NCBI RefSeq assembly: GCF_001294575.1
Contig: NZ_CP012676.1
Location: 868,001-932,000 of the forward strand
Direction of reading: 5' to 3'
DNA: 64,000 nucleotides
Origin: Pseudomonas versuta
GTDB lineage: Bacteria > Pseudomonadota > Gammaproteobacteria > Pseudomonadales > Pseudomonadaceae
Shown here: positions 8,051 through 18,054 of the stretch, one piece after another
Layout of the letters: every line of letters starts with the position of its first letter
Numbering within the stretch: the stretch's first letter is position 1
The notes under the pieces: model-generated
What the model saw: only the letters and a program-made list of their open reading frames with translations
Database searches by the model: none
Told to the model about the DNA's origin: nothing
Translations under genes and position numbers: made by a program

Positions 8051-9640
8051 ATGAGTCAGGTCTTTGATGCTGATGTCATTGTTGTTGGGTCCGGAGCCTT
8101 GGGCAGCAACGCAGCTTTTGAATTGGCCAAACATGGCAAGTCAGTGATTATTCTGGAAGCCGGTGAGTCCATTCCCCGCTGGAAAATCGTTGAGAATTTC
8201 CGCAACTCTTCGAATAAAAGTAATTACAACTCGCCGTACCCGAATGAGCCATGGGCGCGTCATTCCTATGACGAGCAATACATAGAAAACATCGGCTCGT
8301 TCGAGTTTCGTCCGGGCATGTTGAAACTGGTCGGCGGCACCACCTGGCATTGGGCGGCAGCCTGCTGGCGCTACCTGCCAAACGACATGAAACTCAACAC
8401 CCTGTACGGGGTTGGCCGCGACTGGCCGATGGAGTACAGCGAGCTGGAACCCTATTACGCCCGGGCCGAAGTGGCGCTGGGCGTATGTGGCAGTGATACC
8501 CAGGATCAAAGCGGGCATAACGGTGAAGCATTCCCGCCGCGTTCGACGCCTTACCCCATGCCGCCAGAAGGCGATACTTACCTGTTTCAGCGTCTTCGCG
8601 CACGTCTGGCCCCGGCCGGCTATGTGTTCCTGCATGAGCCCAATGGTCGCGCCACCACGCCTTATGACGGTCGCCCTGCGTGCAGCGGCAACAACAACTG
8701 CATGCCGGTGTGCCCGATTGGCGCCATGTATAGCGGTGATGTTCACGCCCGGCATGCGCAGCAAGCGGGCGCCAGGTTGCTGACCGATGCAACGGCTTAC
8801 AAGCTGGAAAAAGGTGAGGGCGGCAAGATCACTGCAGTGCATTACCGCAGCTCAAAGGGCGACAACGTGCGGCTCACCGCCAAGTACTTTGTGGTCGCCG
8901 CCAACGGTCTGGAAACCCCCAAGCTGTTGTTGATTTCCGACGTGGCCAACTCCTCGGACCAGGTGGGTCGCAACCTGATGGACCACACTGGCCAGGGGCT
9001 GCAGTTTTTGGCCGATGAGCCGGTATGGCCGGGGCGCGGTGCGGTGCAGCAAGGCGGGATTTTCAACCGTCGCGATGGCGCATTCCGCAAGGAGCGGGCG
9101 TCGGTCAAACATGCCTTTGCCAACAACGTGCCGAACATGGCCGTGGCCAATCGTCTGATCGAGCAGGGCGTTTTCGGCAAGGAGCTGGACGAGCGGATCC
9201 GCCACGATGCGGCGCGCTGGGTGGATGTGTCGACGGTGTACGAAACCTTGCCGCTGGCGAGCAACACCATCCGCCCGAGTACCACCCGCACTGATGCCCT
9301 GGGCATTCCGATGATGGTGATCAATTACCAAGTGGGTGATTACGTCAAAGCTGCCAAGCCCGGAGTAGACGCCGATTACGCCGATTTCGTGAAAGTCATG
9401 GGCGGTACCGTGGTCGAGGACAACACCGGCTGGCAGAACCGCGACCACCTGATGGGCACCGTGATCATGGGCAGTGATGCCAAGGACTCGGTGGTCAACC
9501 ACGAGTGCCGTACGTTCGATCATCCAAACCTGTTCCTGGCCACCACCGGGGTGATTCCGGCGTCGGGCACCATCAACCCGACATTGACCGGGGTGGCCTT
9601 GAGCATTCGCCTGGCCGACATCATTGCGCGGGAGGTCTGA
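8051..9640 (+). CDS. GMC-family FAD dehydrogenase, catalytic subunit of gluconate/sugar dehydrogenase
   Basis: A 529-residue flavoprotein. A Rossmann FAD-binding motif GSGALG at 13-18 lies in the N-terminal strand-helix. A cysteine cluster CSGNNNCMPVCP (Cys211, Cys217, Cys221) matches the three-Cys ligands of the [3Fe-4S] centre described for bacterial FAD-glucose dehydrogenase. C-terminal GMC motifs (HLMGTVIMG, and NPT near the end) carry the catalytic His and Asn. It has no signal peptide of its own, consistent with piggy-back Tat export with the small subunit. It should oxidise a sugar or sugar acid (gluconate to 2-ketogluconate is the commonest Pseudomonas case) in the periplasm and pass electrons to the cytochrome subunit. 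The exact substrate cannot be decided by reading. Confidence 0.93.
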   Translation: MSQVFDADVIVVGSGALGSNAAFELAKHGKSVIILEAGESIPRWKIVENFRNSSNKSNYNSPYPNEPWARHSYDEQYIENIGSFEFRPGMLKLVGGTTWHWAAACWRYLPNDMKLNTLYGVGRDWPMEYSELEPYYARAEVALGVCGSDTQDQSGHNGEAFPPRSTPYPMPPEGDTYLFQRLRARLAPAGYVFLHEPNGRATTPYDGRPACSGNNNCMPVCPIGAMYSGDVHARHAQQAGARLLTDATAYKLEKGEGGKITAVHYRSSKGDNVRLTAKYFVVAANGLETPKLLLISDVANSSDQVGRNLMDHTGQGLQFLADEPVWPGRGAVQQGGIFNRRDGAFRKERASVKHAFANNVPNMAVANRLIEQGVFGKELDERIRHDAARWVDVSTVYETLPLASNTIRPSTTRTDALGIPMMVINYQVGDYVKAAKPGVDADYADFVKVMGGTVVEDNTGWQNRDHLMGTVIMGSDAKDSVVNHECRTFDHPNLFLATTGVIPASGTINPTLTGVALSIRLADIIAREV

Positions 9641-9643
9641 GCC

Positions 9644-11101
9644 ATGAATCCATATTTCTGTGGGCTACGCCCGCTGGTTGCCCTGTGCAGCCTGTTTGCT
9701 TCGCTGTCCGTGTGGGCGGCTGAAGACAATGCCGCGCTGCTCCGCCAGGGTGAATACGTGGCCCGTGCTGCCGACTGCGCTGCCTGTCACCGTACAGTGG
9801 AAAAAGGCGGCCCGGCGCTGGCCGGTGGTTATGCCATCGACTCGCCCATGGGCAAGATCATTGCCAGCAACATCACCCCGTCCAAGACCCACGGCATCGG
9901 CGATTACACCGAGCAGCAGCTGGCCGATTCCTTGCGCAAAGGGGTTAACGCCAAGGGGCAGCGGTTGTACCCGGCCATGCCCTATACCTCGTATCAGGGC
10001 ATGAGCGATGAAGACATTCATGCGCTGTATGTGTACCTGCAACAGGGGGTCAAACCGGTAGACAGCGCCGTGGCGCCGACCCGACTGGCATTCCCGTTCA
10101 ATATCCGGGCGTTGATGTTTGGCTGGAACCTGCTGTTTCTCGACGGCCAGGGCTTTGTTTCCAAAAAACCGGGCGATGCACAACTGACTCGCGGGCAATA
10201 TCTGGTCGATAGCCTGGCCCACTGCGGTGCCTGCCACACCCCGCGTAATGCGCTGATGGCTGAAGACCCCGAGCGCTATTTGTCGGGCGCTGCACTGGGC
10301 GGCTGGATCGCGCCAAACATCACCCCGGACAAAGCCACCGGCCTGGGCGGCTGGAGCAATGACGAGGTGGTGGCGTTCCTGAAAAACGGCCACGTCACCA
10401 ACAAGGCGCAAGCGGCGGGCGGCATGGCCGAAGCGGTGGAGAACAGCCTGCGGTTCTTGACCGACGATGACTTGCACGCCATGGCCGGCTACCTGAAAAC
10501 CGTCCCGGCGATTGCCACCGGCAATCATGTCGCCAGCAACCCGCGCAACGTAACGCCGATCGACATGACCACCCTGGAAACCGGCCAGCTCGATCAGGCA
10601 ACGCTGGCCGATGCCAATGAAACCGACGGCGCGCGACTCTACAACTCGGCTTGCGCCAGTTGTCACGGGCGTGACGGGCAGGGCACCGGCGACGCGTTTT
10701 ATCCTTCCTTGAGCCAGAACAGCGCGTTGACCGGGCTGCATCCGAATAACCTGGTGATGGCAATCATTCAGGGCATAGAGCGCAAAGGCGCCGATCTGCA
10801 AGTCAGCATGCCGGCCCTGGGGAGTGACCTGAATGATCTGCAGATTGCCGCGATTGCCAATTACAGCCTGCAACGCTTCGGTAACCCGTTGCTCAGTGTT
10901 GACGAGCAGACCGTGGCCAGCCTGCGACGCGGTGGCGATGCGCCGTTGTTGGTGGTGGCGATGCCTTACGTGATCTGGGGTGGGGGCGGGTTGTTGCTGT
11001 GCATGATCGTCTGGGGGCTGGTGGTACACCGCCAGCGCAAGCGCGAGCGTGAAATCCGGGCCAAAAGGATAGCGTTGAACCGGCGTTTCCATTCGCGGTA
11101 A
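9644..11101 (+). CDS. triheme cytochrome c subunit of FAD sugar/gluconate dehydrogenase
   Basis: A 485-residue exported cytochrome with a signal peptide ending near VWAAED (residues 1-26). It carries three haem c motifs: CAACH (45-49), CGACH (194-198) and CASCH (337-341), one per cytochrome domain. A C-terminal membrane helix (about 433-458) followed by a basic tail HRQRKRERE anchors it. It begins 3 bases after the flavoprotein stop. It takes electrons from the FAD subunit and reduces ubiquinone, linking periplasmic oxidation to the respiratory chain. The gene ends at a REP palindrome that probably terminates the operon. Confidence 0.95.
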   Translation: MNPYFCGLRPLVALCSLFASLSVWAAEDNAALLRQGEYVARAADCAACHRTVEKGGPALAGGYAIDSPMGKIIASNITPSKTHGIGDYTEQQLADSLRKGVNAKGQRLYPAMPYTSYQGMSDEDIHALYVYLQQGVKPVDSAVAPTRLAFPFNIRALMFGWNLLFLDGQGFVSKKPGDAQLTRGQYLVDSLAHCGACHTPRNALMAEDPERYLSGAALGGWIAPNITPDKATGLGGWSNDEVVAFLKNGHVTNKAQAAGGMAEAVENSLRFLTDDDLHAMAGYLKTVPAIATGNHVASNPRNVTPIDMTTLETGQLDQATLADANETDGARLYNSACASCHGRDGQGTGDAFYPSLSQNSALTGLHPNNLVMAIIQGIERKGADLQVSMPALGSDLNDLQIAAIANYSLQRFGNPLLSVDEQTVASLRRGGDAPLLVVAMPYVIWGGGGLLLCMIVWGLVVHRQRKREREIRAKRIALNRRFHSR

Positions 11102-11112
11102 CACCATGATTC

Positions 11113-11183
11113 TGTAGGAGCGAGCTTGCTCGCGAGCATGTCGTTGTTTGGTTGAACAGCTCGCGAGGCAAGCTCGCTCCTAC
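11113..11183. repeat. REP-type inverted repeat (GTAGGAGCGAGCT family)
   Basis: Arms TGTAGGAGCGAGCTTGCTCGCGAG and CTCGCGAGGCAAGCTCGCTCCTAC flank a short loop between two convergent genes. This is the second REP family in the window; close relatives are at 23403, 28053 and 59101. A role as terminator or mRNA-stabilising stem is plausible. Confidence 0.85.
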
Positions 11184-11201
11184 GGTTATCGGGTGGTGTT
11201 T

Positions 11202-12923
11202 TCAGCGCGTCAAATTGACCTTGGCCAGATCAATCAGCTCCCGGGCTCGACCATCCATCACGGTTTTGAGCATGAACAAGCTGAAACCCTTGGCCTGTTC
11301 GAAGGTTTTGCTCGGCGGCATCACCAGTTCCTGACGGGCGCTGACTACGTCGACCAATACCGGGCCGTCATGGCTCAGCGCTTCACGCAGGGCCGCTTCC
11401 AGCTCGTGCGGATGCTCGACACGGATCCCTTTGACCCCCATCGCTTCGGCCATGGCAGCAAAGTTCGGGTTTTTCAGTTCGCAGCCCACATCCGGGAAAC
11501 CCGCCGCTTTCATTTCCATCTCTACAAAGCCCAGGGTGCCGTTGTTCAGCACTATGACTTTGATCGGTAAACCGACCTGATTCAGGGTCAGAAAATCGCC
11601 CATCATCATGGTGAAACCACCATCGCCAGACATGGAGATCACCTGCCGGTCAGGGAAGGCCGCTTGCGCGCCGATGGCCTGCAGCATCGCATTGGCCATT
11701 GAACCGTGGTTGAACGAGCCGACCAGTCTGCGCTTGCCGTTCATTTTCAAGTACCGCGCAGCCCAGGCTGTGGGCGTACCCACATCACAGGTGAAGATCG
11801 CGTCTTCATCCGCCAGTTCGTTGACCAGGCGGTTGAGGTACTGCGGGTGGATGATTGAGCTGTCAGGGCCGCTTTCGGCCAGGGCATCGAGGTCTTCGCG
11901 GGCTTTTTTGTAGTCCTTGAGTGCGATATCCAGGTGCTGGCGCTCAGGGTTTTGCTGCACTTTTGGCAGCACCGCCTGCAACGTCAGTTTCACATCCCCG
12001 ATCAGCCCCAGCTCCAGCGGGCAGCGATTGCCCAGTGCTTCGGAGCGCAGGTCGATTTGCGCGATATAGCCGTGCTCCGGATAAAACTGGCGATACGGGA
12101 AATTGGTACCCAGCATCAGCAGGGTGTCACAGCTCATCATGGCCTTGTAACCCGATGCAAAACCGATCAGCCCGGTCATGCCGACGTCATACGGGTTGTC
12201 GTACTCGACATGTTCCTTGCCGCGCAGTGCGTGCACGATCGGGGCGTTCAGGCGCTCGGCCAGGGCCAGAATTTCCGGGTGGGCACCGGCGCAGCCTGCG
12301 CCGCAGAGCAAGGTGATTTTTTTGCCGTCATTGAGAAATGAGGCCAGGCGCTCGATGTCGGTATCGTGCGGACGAACCATGGGCAGGCTGGGTGTGAGCC
12401 AGTTGGGCACTTTGGCCTCGGTGGTTTGCAGCGCCACGTCTCCCGGAATCACCACGACCGCCACCCCGCGTTTGGCGATGGCCATGCGCATGGCGCGTTC
12501 GAGCACTTGCGGCAACTGCTCGGCCCGCGAGACCAGTTCGACGTAATGACTGCATTCCTTGAACAGGCTTTCCGGGTGGGTGGCCTGAAAGTAATCAATA
12601 CCGATCTCGCTGCCAGGAATATGCGCGGCCAGTGCCAGCACCGGCACGCCGCTGCGATGGGCGTCGAACAGGCCATTGATCAAATGCAGATTGCCCGGGC
12701 CGCAACTGCCGGCACAGACTGCCAGCTCGCCGGTCAAATGCGCTTCGGCACCGGCGGCAAAGGCTGCGGACTCTTCGTTGCGCATGTGGATCCACTGGAT
12801 CTGTTCCTGGCGCCGCAGTGAGTCAGTGAAAGCATTCAAGGAATCCCCCACCACCCCGAACACACGTTTGACGCCGGCTTGCTGCAGGGCTTGGGTGATG
12901 AAATCGGCAACCGTTCTGGCCAT
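11202..12923 (-). CDS. poxB: pyruvate dehydrogenase (ubiquinone), PoxB
   Basis: A 573-residue thiamine-diphosphate flavoenzyme that converts pyruvate to acetate and CO2 and reduces ubiquinone at the membrane. An N-terminal ThDP domain opens with [14 protein letters not shown] central FAD domain follows. The C-terminal ThDP-binding motif starts at [12 protein letters not shown] and ends with VLNN, the GDG...NN signature. The start is placed at 12923, where an AAGGAG site precedes MARTVADF; the frame is open for another 56 codons upstream but that extension has no family likeness. It lies alone between the sugar dehydrogenase operon (convergent) and ltrA (divergent). The family is usually stationary-phase induced. 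Confidence 0.94.
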   Translation of the reverse strand: MARTVADFITQALQQAGVKRVFGVVGDSLNAFTDSLRRQEQIQWIHMRNEESAAFAAGAEAHLTGELAVCAGSCGPGNLHLINGLFDAHRSGVPVLALAAHIPGSEIGIDYFQATHPESLFKECSHYVELVSRAEQLPQVLERAMRMAIAKRGVAVVVIPGDVALQTTEAKVPNWLTPSLPMVRPHDTDIERLASFLNDGKKITLLCGAGCAGAHPEILALAERLNAPIVHALRGKEHVEYDNPYDVGMTGLIGFASGYKAMMSCDTLLMLGTNFPYRQFYPEHGYIAQIDLRSEALGNRCPLELGLIGDVKLTLQAVLPKVQQNPERQHLDIALKDYKKAREDLDALAESGPDSSIIHPQYLNRLVNELADEDAIFTCDVGTPTAWAARYLKMNGKRRLVGSFNHGSMANAMLQAIGAQAAFPDRQVISMSGDGGFTMMMGDFLTLNQVGLPIKVIVLNNGTLGFVEMEMKAAGFPDVGCELKNPNFAAMAEAMGVKGIRVEHPHELEAALREALSHDGPVLVDVVSARQELVMPPSKTFEQAKGFSLFMLKTVMDGRARELIDLAKVNLTR

Positions 12924-13089
12924 GAGAGGCTCCTTGAAGTAAGAATGCGGACGAAAGCAGGATAGACACAGCATCCGACCTCGCAGGTTTTTAAAACGTT
13001 CGATGAACAAGAATTCATGCGCATAAGGCGCGCTTTTGCAGGAGCCGTCTTGCCGGCTCCTGCAGTCAATGCTTCCCGGAGGATCCGAC

Positions 13090-14277
13090 ATGACCCGCTC
13101 CCTTTCCTTGCTGCGCGGCCGAGGCAGTCATGACAGTGGCAAGGTCGGTATGGTCGAGCTGTTTTTCGACCTGGTCTTCGTGTTTGCCGTGACCCAGCTG
13201 TCCCATTCACTGCTGGCCAATTTAACGGCGTTGGGTGCCGTGCATGTGGGCTTGCTGCTGGTTGCCGTATGGTGGGTGTGGATCTTTACTTCGTGGGTGA
13301 CCAACTGGCTCGACCCCGAGCGCATCCCGATTCGTATTGGCCTGTTTGTACTGATGGTGGCCGGGTTACTGCTGTCGGTGTCGATCCCTCACGCTTTCAC
13401 GGATCGCGGGCTGCTGTTTGCGGGGGCCTTTGTGTTCATGCAGGTCGCACGTTCGGCGTTCGCCATGTGGCTGGTGCGCACCGAGTCGCCCAGCCTGGCG
13501 CGAAACTTTCAGCGCATCTTGATCTGGATGCTGTTGTCGGGGGTGTTCTGGATTGCGGGGGGAGTGCTCGAAGGCAATCTGCGCCTGGCTTGCTGGGCCC
13601 TGGCGCTGGCAATCGAACTGGTGTCGCCTTCATTGTTCTTTTGGGTGCCGGGGCTGGGGGCCTCGACCCTGGACGACTGGAACGTTGAAGGTAATCACAT
13701 GGCCGAGCGATGCGGGCTGTTTGTGATTATTGCCCTCGGCGAGTCCTTGCTGGTGACGGGGGCCACCTTTGCCCAGCTGAGCTGGAGCATTGCAGGTCTT
13801 GCAGCCTTTGTGGTGGCGGTGCTGGGCAGCATTGCCATGTGGTGGATCTACTTCGACAGCGGCGCCGAGCGGGCCCATGAGCGCATTGCCCACGCCAGTG
13901 ATCCCGGGCGCCATGCGCGTCTGGCCTACACCTACATTCATGTGTTGATGATTGCCGGGGTGATCGTCAGCGCGGTGGCCGACGAGTTGGTGTTGATGCA
14001 CCCGGGGCACGCAACGAATGGTGCAGTGATCACCATAATGGCCGGGCCTTTCCTGTTTTTGCTGGGATGTGCGCTGTTTAAATGGGTGATGTCGGACCGA
14101 CCGCTACCACCGTTTTCCCATCTTGGCGGTATGGGGCTGTTGTTGATGCTGCTGCCGGCGGCATTGGCGCAGGTCTTTTCAGCGTTGATTCTGGGGGCAC
14201 TGACCACCCTGATTTTGATCATCGTCGCGGGGTGGGAGGCGGTGTCCTTGAGTCGCGGTCCGCTACCCAATGTTTAG
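13090..14277 (+). CDS. ltrA: low temperature requirement protein A (LtrA) family membrane protein
   Basis: A 395-residue integral membrane protein with about ten to twelve hydrophobic helices. It has the family opening [18 protein letters not shown] and the later acidic-aromatic motif [16 protein letters not shown] 13090 is chosen because GGAGG lies just before it; the frame remains open upstream. LtrA was named from a Listeria mutant unable to grow in the cold. Its biochemical role is unknown, and a transporter or ion-handling role is only suggested by its fold. It is transcribed alone, divergent from poxB. Confidence 0.88.
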   Translation: MTRSLSLLRGRGSHDSGKVGMVELFFDLVFVFAVTQLSHSLLANLTALGAVHVGLLLVAVWWVWIFTSWVTNWLDPERIPIRIGLFVLMVAGLLLSVSIPHAFTDRGLLFAGAFVFMQVARSAFAMWLVRTESPSLARNFQRILIWMLLSGVFWIAGGVLEGNLRLACWALALAIELVSPSLFFWVPGLGASTLDDWNVEGNHMAERCGLFVIIALGESLLVTGATFAQLSWSIAGLAAFVVAVLGSIAMWWIYFDSGAERAHERIAHASDPGRHARLAYTYIHVLMIAGVIVSAVADELVLMHPGHATNGAVITIMAGPFLFLLGCALFKWVMSDRPLPPFSHLGGMGLLLMLLPAALAQVFSALILGALTTLILIIVAGWEAVSLSRGPLPNV

Positions 14278-14640
14278 CGGCGCTGCAACCAAAGGTATAA
14301 AAGTCTGTATTTGACCTGCCTGGGCTGCCGTGTGAGGCTGGCGTTTCTTTGCAGGCAATGGTTTTAGCTATGAGGCTTGGCCCCACCAGAATCAGGTACC
14401 ACTGGCTGTCGCACGTTTTAACGTCAAGCGGTGGGCCTTGCTCCGGTTTTTTTGCCTGTTCAACCGTGTCTGCCTGTTCTCTCCCTTCAAAACTGGCCTT
14501 CTGGGCCTTGTTTCACTGCCGGCATGCCCGCCCGCCGGATGCTCGTAGTGCCCGTTGAGTCTGTGGCTGGCGCCCTGTAGCGGGCGCTGCCGAATTGGCG
14601 CGCCTGTGCGCCTGTCTTATACGAACTTACGAGTATTGCC
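14278..14640. other. 363-base intergenic region upstream of the glutamine synthetase-like gene
   Basis: No supported gene. A 69-residue frame at 14349-14558 has no ribosome site and a composition typical of chance. The region should hold the ltrA transcript end and the promoter of the ligase gene. I see no clear terminator hairpin with a T-run and no recognised operator. Confidence 0.4.
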
Positions 14641-16020
14641 ATGAGTGCCGCCCCTGCGTTTGCCCCGCTGCAAGAAGCCCTGGATTTTCTGGAACTGAAC
14701 CCGGATGTCGAGATGTTCGAGCTGTTCATCCTCGACAATAACGGCGTGCCCCGGGGCAAGTTGTTGCACCGCGATGAGTTGCTGGAGGTTTATAAAAACG
14801 GCCGCCCGCTGCCGAGTACGATCCTGGGGCTGAGCATTAATGGCGATGACGTTGAAAATACCGGGCTGGTGTGGGACGTGGGCGATATCGACTGCCGCGC
14901 CTTCCCAATCAGTGGCAGCTTGCAGCGCATGCCGTGGCGTCTGATTCCAATGGCGGCGGTGCAAGTCAGCATGCACCCGCAGTCGGGGATGCCGGCGACA
15001 GTGGCCGATCCCCGGCACTTGTTGTCCAAGGTGATCGATGGCTTGAAGGCCGATGGCTATTACCCGGTGATGGCTGCCGAGCTGGAGTTTTATTTGCTCG
15101 ACCAGCAGCGTGACAGCACCGGTCGCCCGCAACCTGCACGCGATGCTGACGGTCAGCGTCCGCGTGCCACTCAGGTATACGGGTTGCGGGAGCTGGAGCA
15201 GATCGAGCCGTTTCTGGCTGACCTGTATAGCGCCTGCAAGCTGCAAGGGATTCCGGCGCGCACGGCGATTTCCGAATACGCACCGGGGCAGGTGGAAATC
15301 ACCCTCGAACACCGCAATGACGCGTTGCAGGCAATGGATGAAGCGGTGCGCTACAAGCGCTTGGTCAAAGGTGTGGCGCACAAGCACGGGATGGTGGCCT
15401 GTTTTATGGCTAAGCCGTTTGATGACCTGGCGGGCACCGGCATGCATATGCATGTGAGCCTGGCCGACAAGGACGGCAACAACCTGTTCGCCAGCGAAGC
15501 GCCGGACGGCACGCCGTTGCTCAGGCAGGCCGTGGGCGGCATGCTCGACACCTTGCTCGACTCGCTGTTGATGTTTTGCCCGAATGCCAACTCCTACCGC
15601 CGCTTTCAGAGCAACAGCTACGCACCGCTGGCCGCGACCTGGGGAGTGGACAACCGCACCGTCAGCTTGCGTGTGCCGGGCGGTCCGGCGTATTCGCGCC
15701 ATATCGAGCACCGTATTTGTGGCGCTGATGCCAACCCGTACCTGGCCGCGGCGGCGATTCTGGCCGGGATCCATCGCGGAATTCGTGAGCAGCGTGATCC
15801 GGGGGCTCCGGTTGAGGGCAACGGTTATGCCCAGGCGACTGAGATGCTGCCGACCGACTGGCTGACCACATTGCGTGCGCTGGAAGGCTCGGCGTGGGCC
15901 AAAGAGGCGTTCGGGCCCGACTTTCTGAAGGTCTATCTGGCCGTCAAAAATGCCGAGTACCGTCAGTTCATGGGCGAAGTCGGCGAGCAGGACTGGCGCT
16001 GGTATTTGCAGCAGGCGTGA
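14641..16020 (+). CDS. glutamine synthetase family protein (PuuA-like gamma-glutamyl ligase)
   Basis: A 459-residue protein with the full glutamine synthetase catalytic barrel: an EL-EF type metal motif (AAELEFYLLD), PGQVEITLEHRNDA, the HMHVSLAD glutamate/metal region and NRTVSLRVPGG followed by HRICGADANPYL. The adenylylated-Tyr motif of housekeeping GlnA is absent. The shortened sequence and a divergent N-terminus fit the gamma-glutamylpolyamine synthetase group (PuuA/SpuI/GlnA4-like), which joins glutamate to putrescine or another amine. No other polyamine catabolism genes flank it, so the amine substrate is open. A ribosome site before the ATG is weak. Confidence 0.88.
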   Translation: MSAAPAFAPLQEALDFLELNPDVEMFELFILDNNGVPRGKLLHRDELLEVYKNGRPLPSTILGLSINGDDVENTGLVWDVGDIDCRAFPISGSLQRMPWRLIPMAAVQVSMHPQSGMPATVADPRHLLSKVIDGLKADGYYPVMAAELEFYLLDQQRDSTGRPQPARDADGQRPRATQVYGLRELEQIEPFLADLYSACKLQGIPARTAISEYAPGQVEITLEHRNDALQAMDEAVRYKRLVKGVAHKHGMVACFMAKPFDDLAGTGMHMHVSLADKDGNNLFASEAPDGTPLLRQAVGGMLDTLLDSLLMFCPNANSYRRFQSNSYAPLAATWGVDNRTVSLRVPGGPAYSRHIEHRICGADANPYLAAAAILAGIHRGIREQRDPGAPVEGNGYAQATEMLPTDWLTTLRALEGSAWAKEAFGPDFLKVYLAVKNAEYRQFMGEVGEQDWRWYLQQA

Positions 16021-16038
16021 TTCGGCACAGCACCCTCT

Positions 16039-16128
16039 GTGTGGGAGTCGAGCTTGCTCGCGATGGCATCAGCACGCCGTATCAGGCCAGTCCTGACGCC
16101 TGCATCGCGAGCAAGCCCGCTCCTGCAG
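16039..16128. repeat. REP-type inverted repeat, mixed arms
   Basis: The left arm starts GTGTGGGAGTCGAGCTTGCT, and the right arm ends GCAAGCCCGCTCCTGCAG, with CGCGATG and CATCGCG inner arms. It mixes features of the GTGGGAGC and GAGCGAGCT families seen elsewhere in the window. It lies between the ligase gene and the next promoter. Confidence 0.75.
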
Positions 16129-16233
16129 AATTGATGAGGTTTGTGCGACTTTTTATGGTTTTCTGACAATTTTTTCACTGGTGCCCCGATAGTCTCTGTG
16201 TCGAACATAACCAAACACTAGAGTTCGCGGGCC

Positions 16234-16881
16234 ATGTCATCGCAGCTACCTACCACCGTTGAGCTTGAGTTCGCCGAACGCTATGACCGCGAGCATGCAC
16301 AAGTGTGCAGCGAAGTGCGGCCCAAAGGCTTTGTCCGGCGGTTGGCATTGTGGCGTGAACAGCGTCTGGTTCGCCGGGCGCTCAAGGTCGCGGGCGAGCC
16401 GGGGCTGGTGCTGGATCTGGCATGCGGGGCCGGGCGTTTCTGGCCATTGCTGGCAGAGCACGGCAATCGGGTAATTCTGGCCGCCGATTCGTCCCAGGGC
16501 ATGCTCGATCATGCCCAGACTCACCATCCCGTCAGTTTGCTGGCGCGTATCAAGCTGTTTAAAAGCTCGGTATTTTCCATCGACATGTCTGAAAACGCGG
16601 TGGACAGCATTTTCTGCATGCAGCTGTTTCACCATGTACGCGACAGCGAGCATCGCCTGGCCATCCTGCGCGAGTTGCATCGCGTGAGCCGTGACAGCCT
16701 GATCCTGTCGTTATGTGTGGGGCGCTCGGCGCATCAGTGCGAGGACATGCAACGGATTGTCGTGTCCAAGGAAGAAATCGAATCCCAGTTTGCCCTGGCA
16801 GGTTTCAGCATCCTCAAGCATTACGATGTGCTGCCCGGCTATGCGCTGGGCAGCATCTATGTCGTGCGTAAAGAGGCCTAG
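16234..16881 (+). CDS. class I SAM-dependent methyltransferase
   Basis: A 215-residue cytosolic protein with the SAM-binding motif I VLDLACGAGRF at about 59-69, an acidic residue in ILAADSSQGML (motif II) and FCMQLFHHVRDSEH around motif IV. It looks like a small-molecule methyltransferase of the Methyltransf_11/25 type. The substrate is unknown. It is convergent with ampC, with 12 bases between stops. The ribosome site is weak, but the ATG at 16234 gives a normal-length domain. Confidence 0.85.
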   Translation: MSSQLPTTVELEFAERYDREHAQVCSEVRPKGFVRRLALWREQRLVRRALKVAGEPGLVLDLACGAGRFWPLLAEHGNRVILAADSSQGMLDHAQTHHPVSLLARIKLFKSSVFSIDMSENAVDSIFCMQLFHHVRDSEHRLAILRELHRVSRDSLILSLCVGRSAHQCEDMQRIVVSKEEIESQFALAGFSILKHYDVLPGYALGSIYVVRKEA

Positions 16882-16893
16882 CGCCAACAGACC

Positions 16894-18054
16894 CTAGTCC
16901 AGAGCGTTGAAGATTTTATACGCCAGCTCGATGCGGGCACTGTTGGGGTAGTTCTTGTTGGCCAGAATGACCACGGCCTGTTTTTTAGCCGGCACCAACG
17001 CTATATAGCCGCCAAAGCCACCGGTAGAGCCTGTCTTGTTGAGCCACACGGCCTCTTGTGGCGCCAGGGGCGGGTGCAGGGCAATCACGTCATTGTTGTT
17101 GTAGACCATCTTGTCCGAGTTGCCGACCAGCAGATTCTTCAGCGTGACCGGGTAGGCGTATTGCTCCCAGATCAAATCCTGGGTCATAGGCCCGACCCGG
17201 AAATAGCCCGTGTGAGTGTCGCGAATGGCCCGCCCGACTTTTGCGGGAGGCTCGCCCAGCCCGGCATTTAACTCGGCAAAGTGAATCAGGTCGCGGCTAC
17301 TGGTTTTAACCCCGTAGGCTTCGTTGCCCAGCATGCCGGAGTTGAGCCTGACCGGTTGATCCTGCTTGTCATAGCCCTGGGCATACAGGGCCATCTTGCT
17401 CTTTGGCACCTCGATATAAGTGCTGTGCAGGCCCAGTGCGGGGAATAACGTGTTTTCCATGGCCTGGACAAAAGGCAGGTTCATGCTTCTGGCCGTAATC
17501 AGGCCCAGCATGCCGATGCTCGGGTTGGCGTAGCTTCTCTGGGTGCCCGTCGGGTAAACCGGTTTCCAGTCCTTGAAGTAGTCCATTAGCTGGCTTTCGT
17601 TCTGCACGGCGTCAGGGACCTGCAACGGGAACCCGCCAGCGGTGTGAGTGGCCAGGTGGCTCAGTTGCACTTTGCCAAAAGCGCTGCCTTGAAGTTCGGG
17701 TACGTACCTGGAGACCGGGTCGCTCAGTGATAGCTGGCCATTGACCTGAGCGTAGGTGGCCAGGGTGGCCGTAAGGGTTTTACTGATCGAGCCGACCTCG
17801 AACAGGGTGTCAGGGGTGATGTGCGCCTGAGTCGCCCTAGATGCCACGCCGAAATTGTAGAAGTGCTGCCTGCCATTGACGCTGACGGCAATGCTCAGGC
17901 CCGGTACGCCGTAGGTCTGCATGACCTGCCTGGCACCTTCGGTTACGGCGGCATCGAGTTGGGGATCAAGGTTTTGCGCCAGTGCTGGCGTGCCAAAGGC
18001 GCAAAAGCCTGCCAGCACTAAAGTAAGACCGGACAGCTTGCGGGGGACAGACAT
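16894..18054 (-). CDS. ampC: class C beta-lactamase AmpC
   Basis: A 386-residue periplasmic serine beta-lactamase. It has a signal peptide (about 1-26, cleaving near ALAQN), the catalytic SISK (Ser89, Lys92), the YAN motif (Tyr175, Asn177) and KTG (340-342, in NKTGSTGGFGGY). All class C catalytic elements are present, so the enzyme should be active on cephalosporins and penicillins. The start at 18054 gives a proper signal peptide; the frame is open 51 codons further but without one. No ampR LysR-type gene adjoins it; the divergent neighbour is rnd. Expression control by a distant AmpR, or low constitutive expression, cannot be told from here. Confidence 0.96.
   Translation of the reverse strand: MSVPRKLSGLTLVLAGFCAFGTPALAQNLDPQLDAAVTEGARQVMQTYGVPGLSIAVSVNGRQHFYNFGVASRATQAHITPDTLFEVGSISKTLTATLATYAQVNGQLSLSDPVSRYVPELQGSAFGKVQLSHLATHTAGGFPLQVPDAVQNESQLMDYFKDWKPVYPTGTQRSYANPSIGMLGLITARSMNLPFVQAMENTLFPALGLHSTYIEVPKSKMALYAQGYDKQDQPVRLNSGMLGNEAYGVKTSSRDLIHFAELNAGLGEPPAKVGRAIRDTHTGYFRVGPMTQDLIWEQYAYPVTLKNLLVGNSDKMVYNNNDVIALHPPLAPQEAVWLNKTGSTGGFGGYIALVPAKKQAVVILANKNYPNSARIELAYKIFNALD

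Noticed and set aside
9665..11107. 480-codon open frame antisense to the triheme cytochrome gene
   Set aside because: The sense frame carries a signal peptide and three CxxCH motifs. The antisense frame has no ribosome site or family likeness and is a by-product of high-GC codon use.
12924..13091. Upstream extension of the poxB frame to 13091
   Set aside because: The added 56 residues lack homology to the family and lie beyond a good ribosome site at MARTVADF.
14349..14558. 69-codon frame upstream of the glutamine synthetase-like gene
   Set aside because: No ribosome site and composition suggestive of chance; the region is better read as intergenic.
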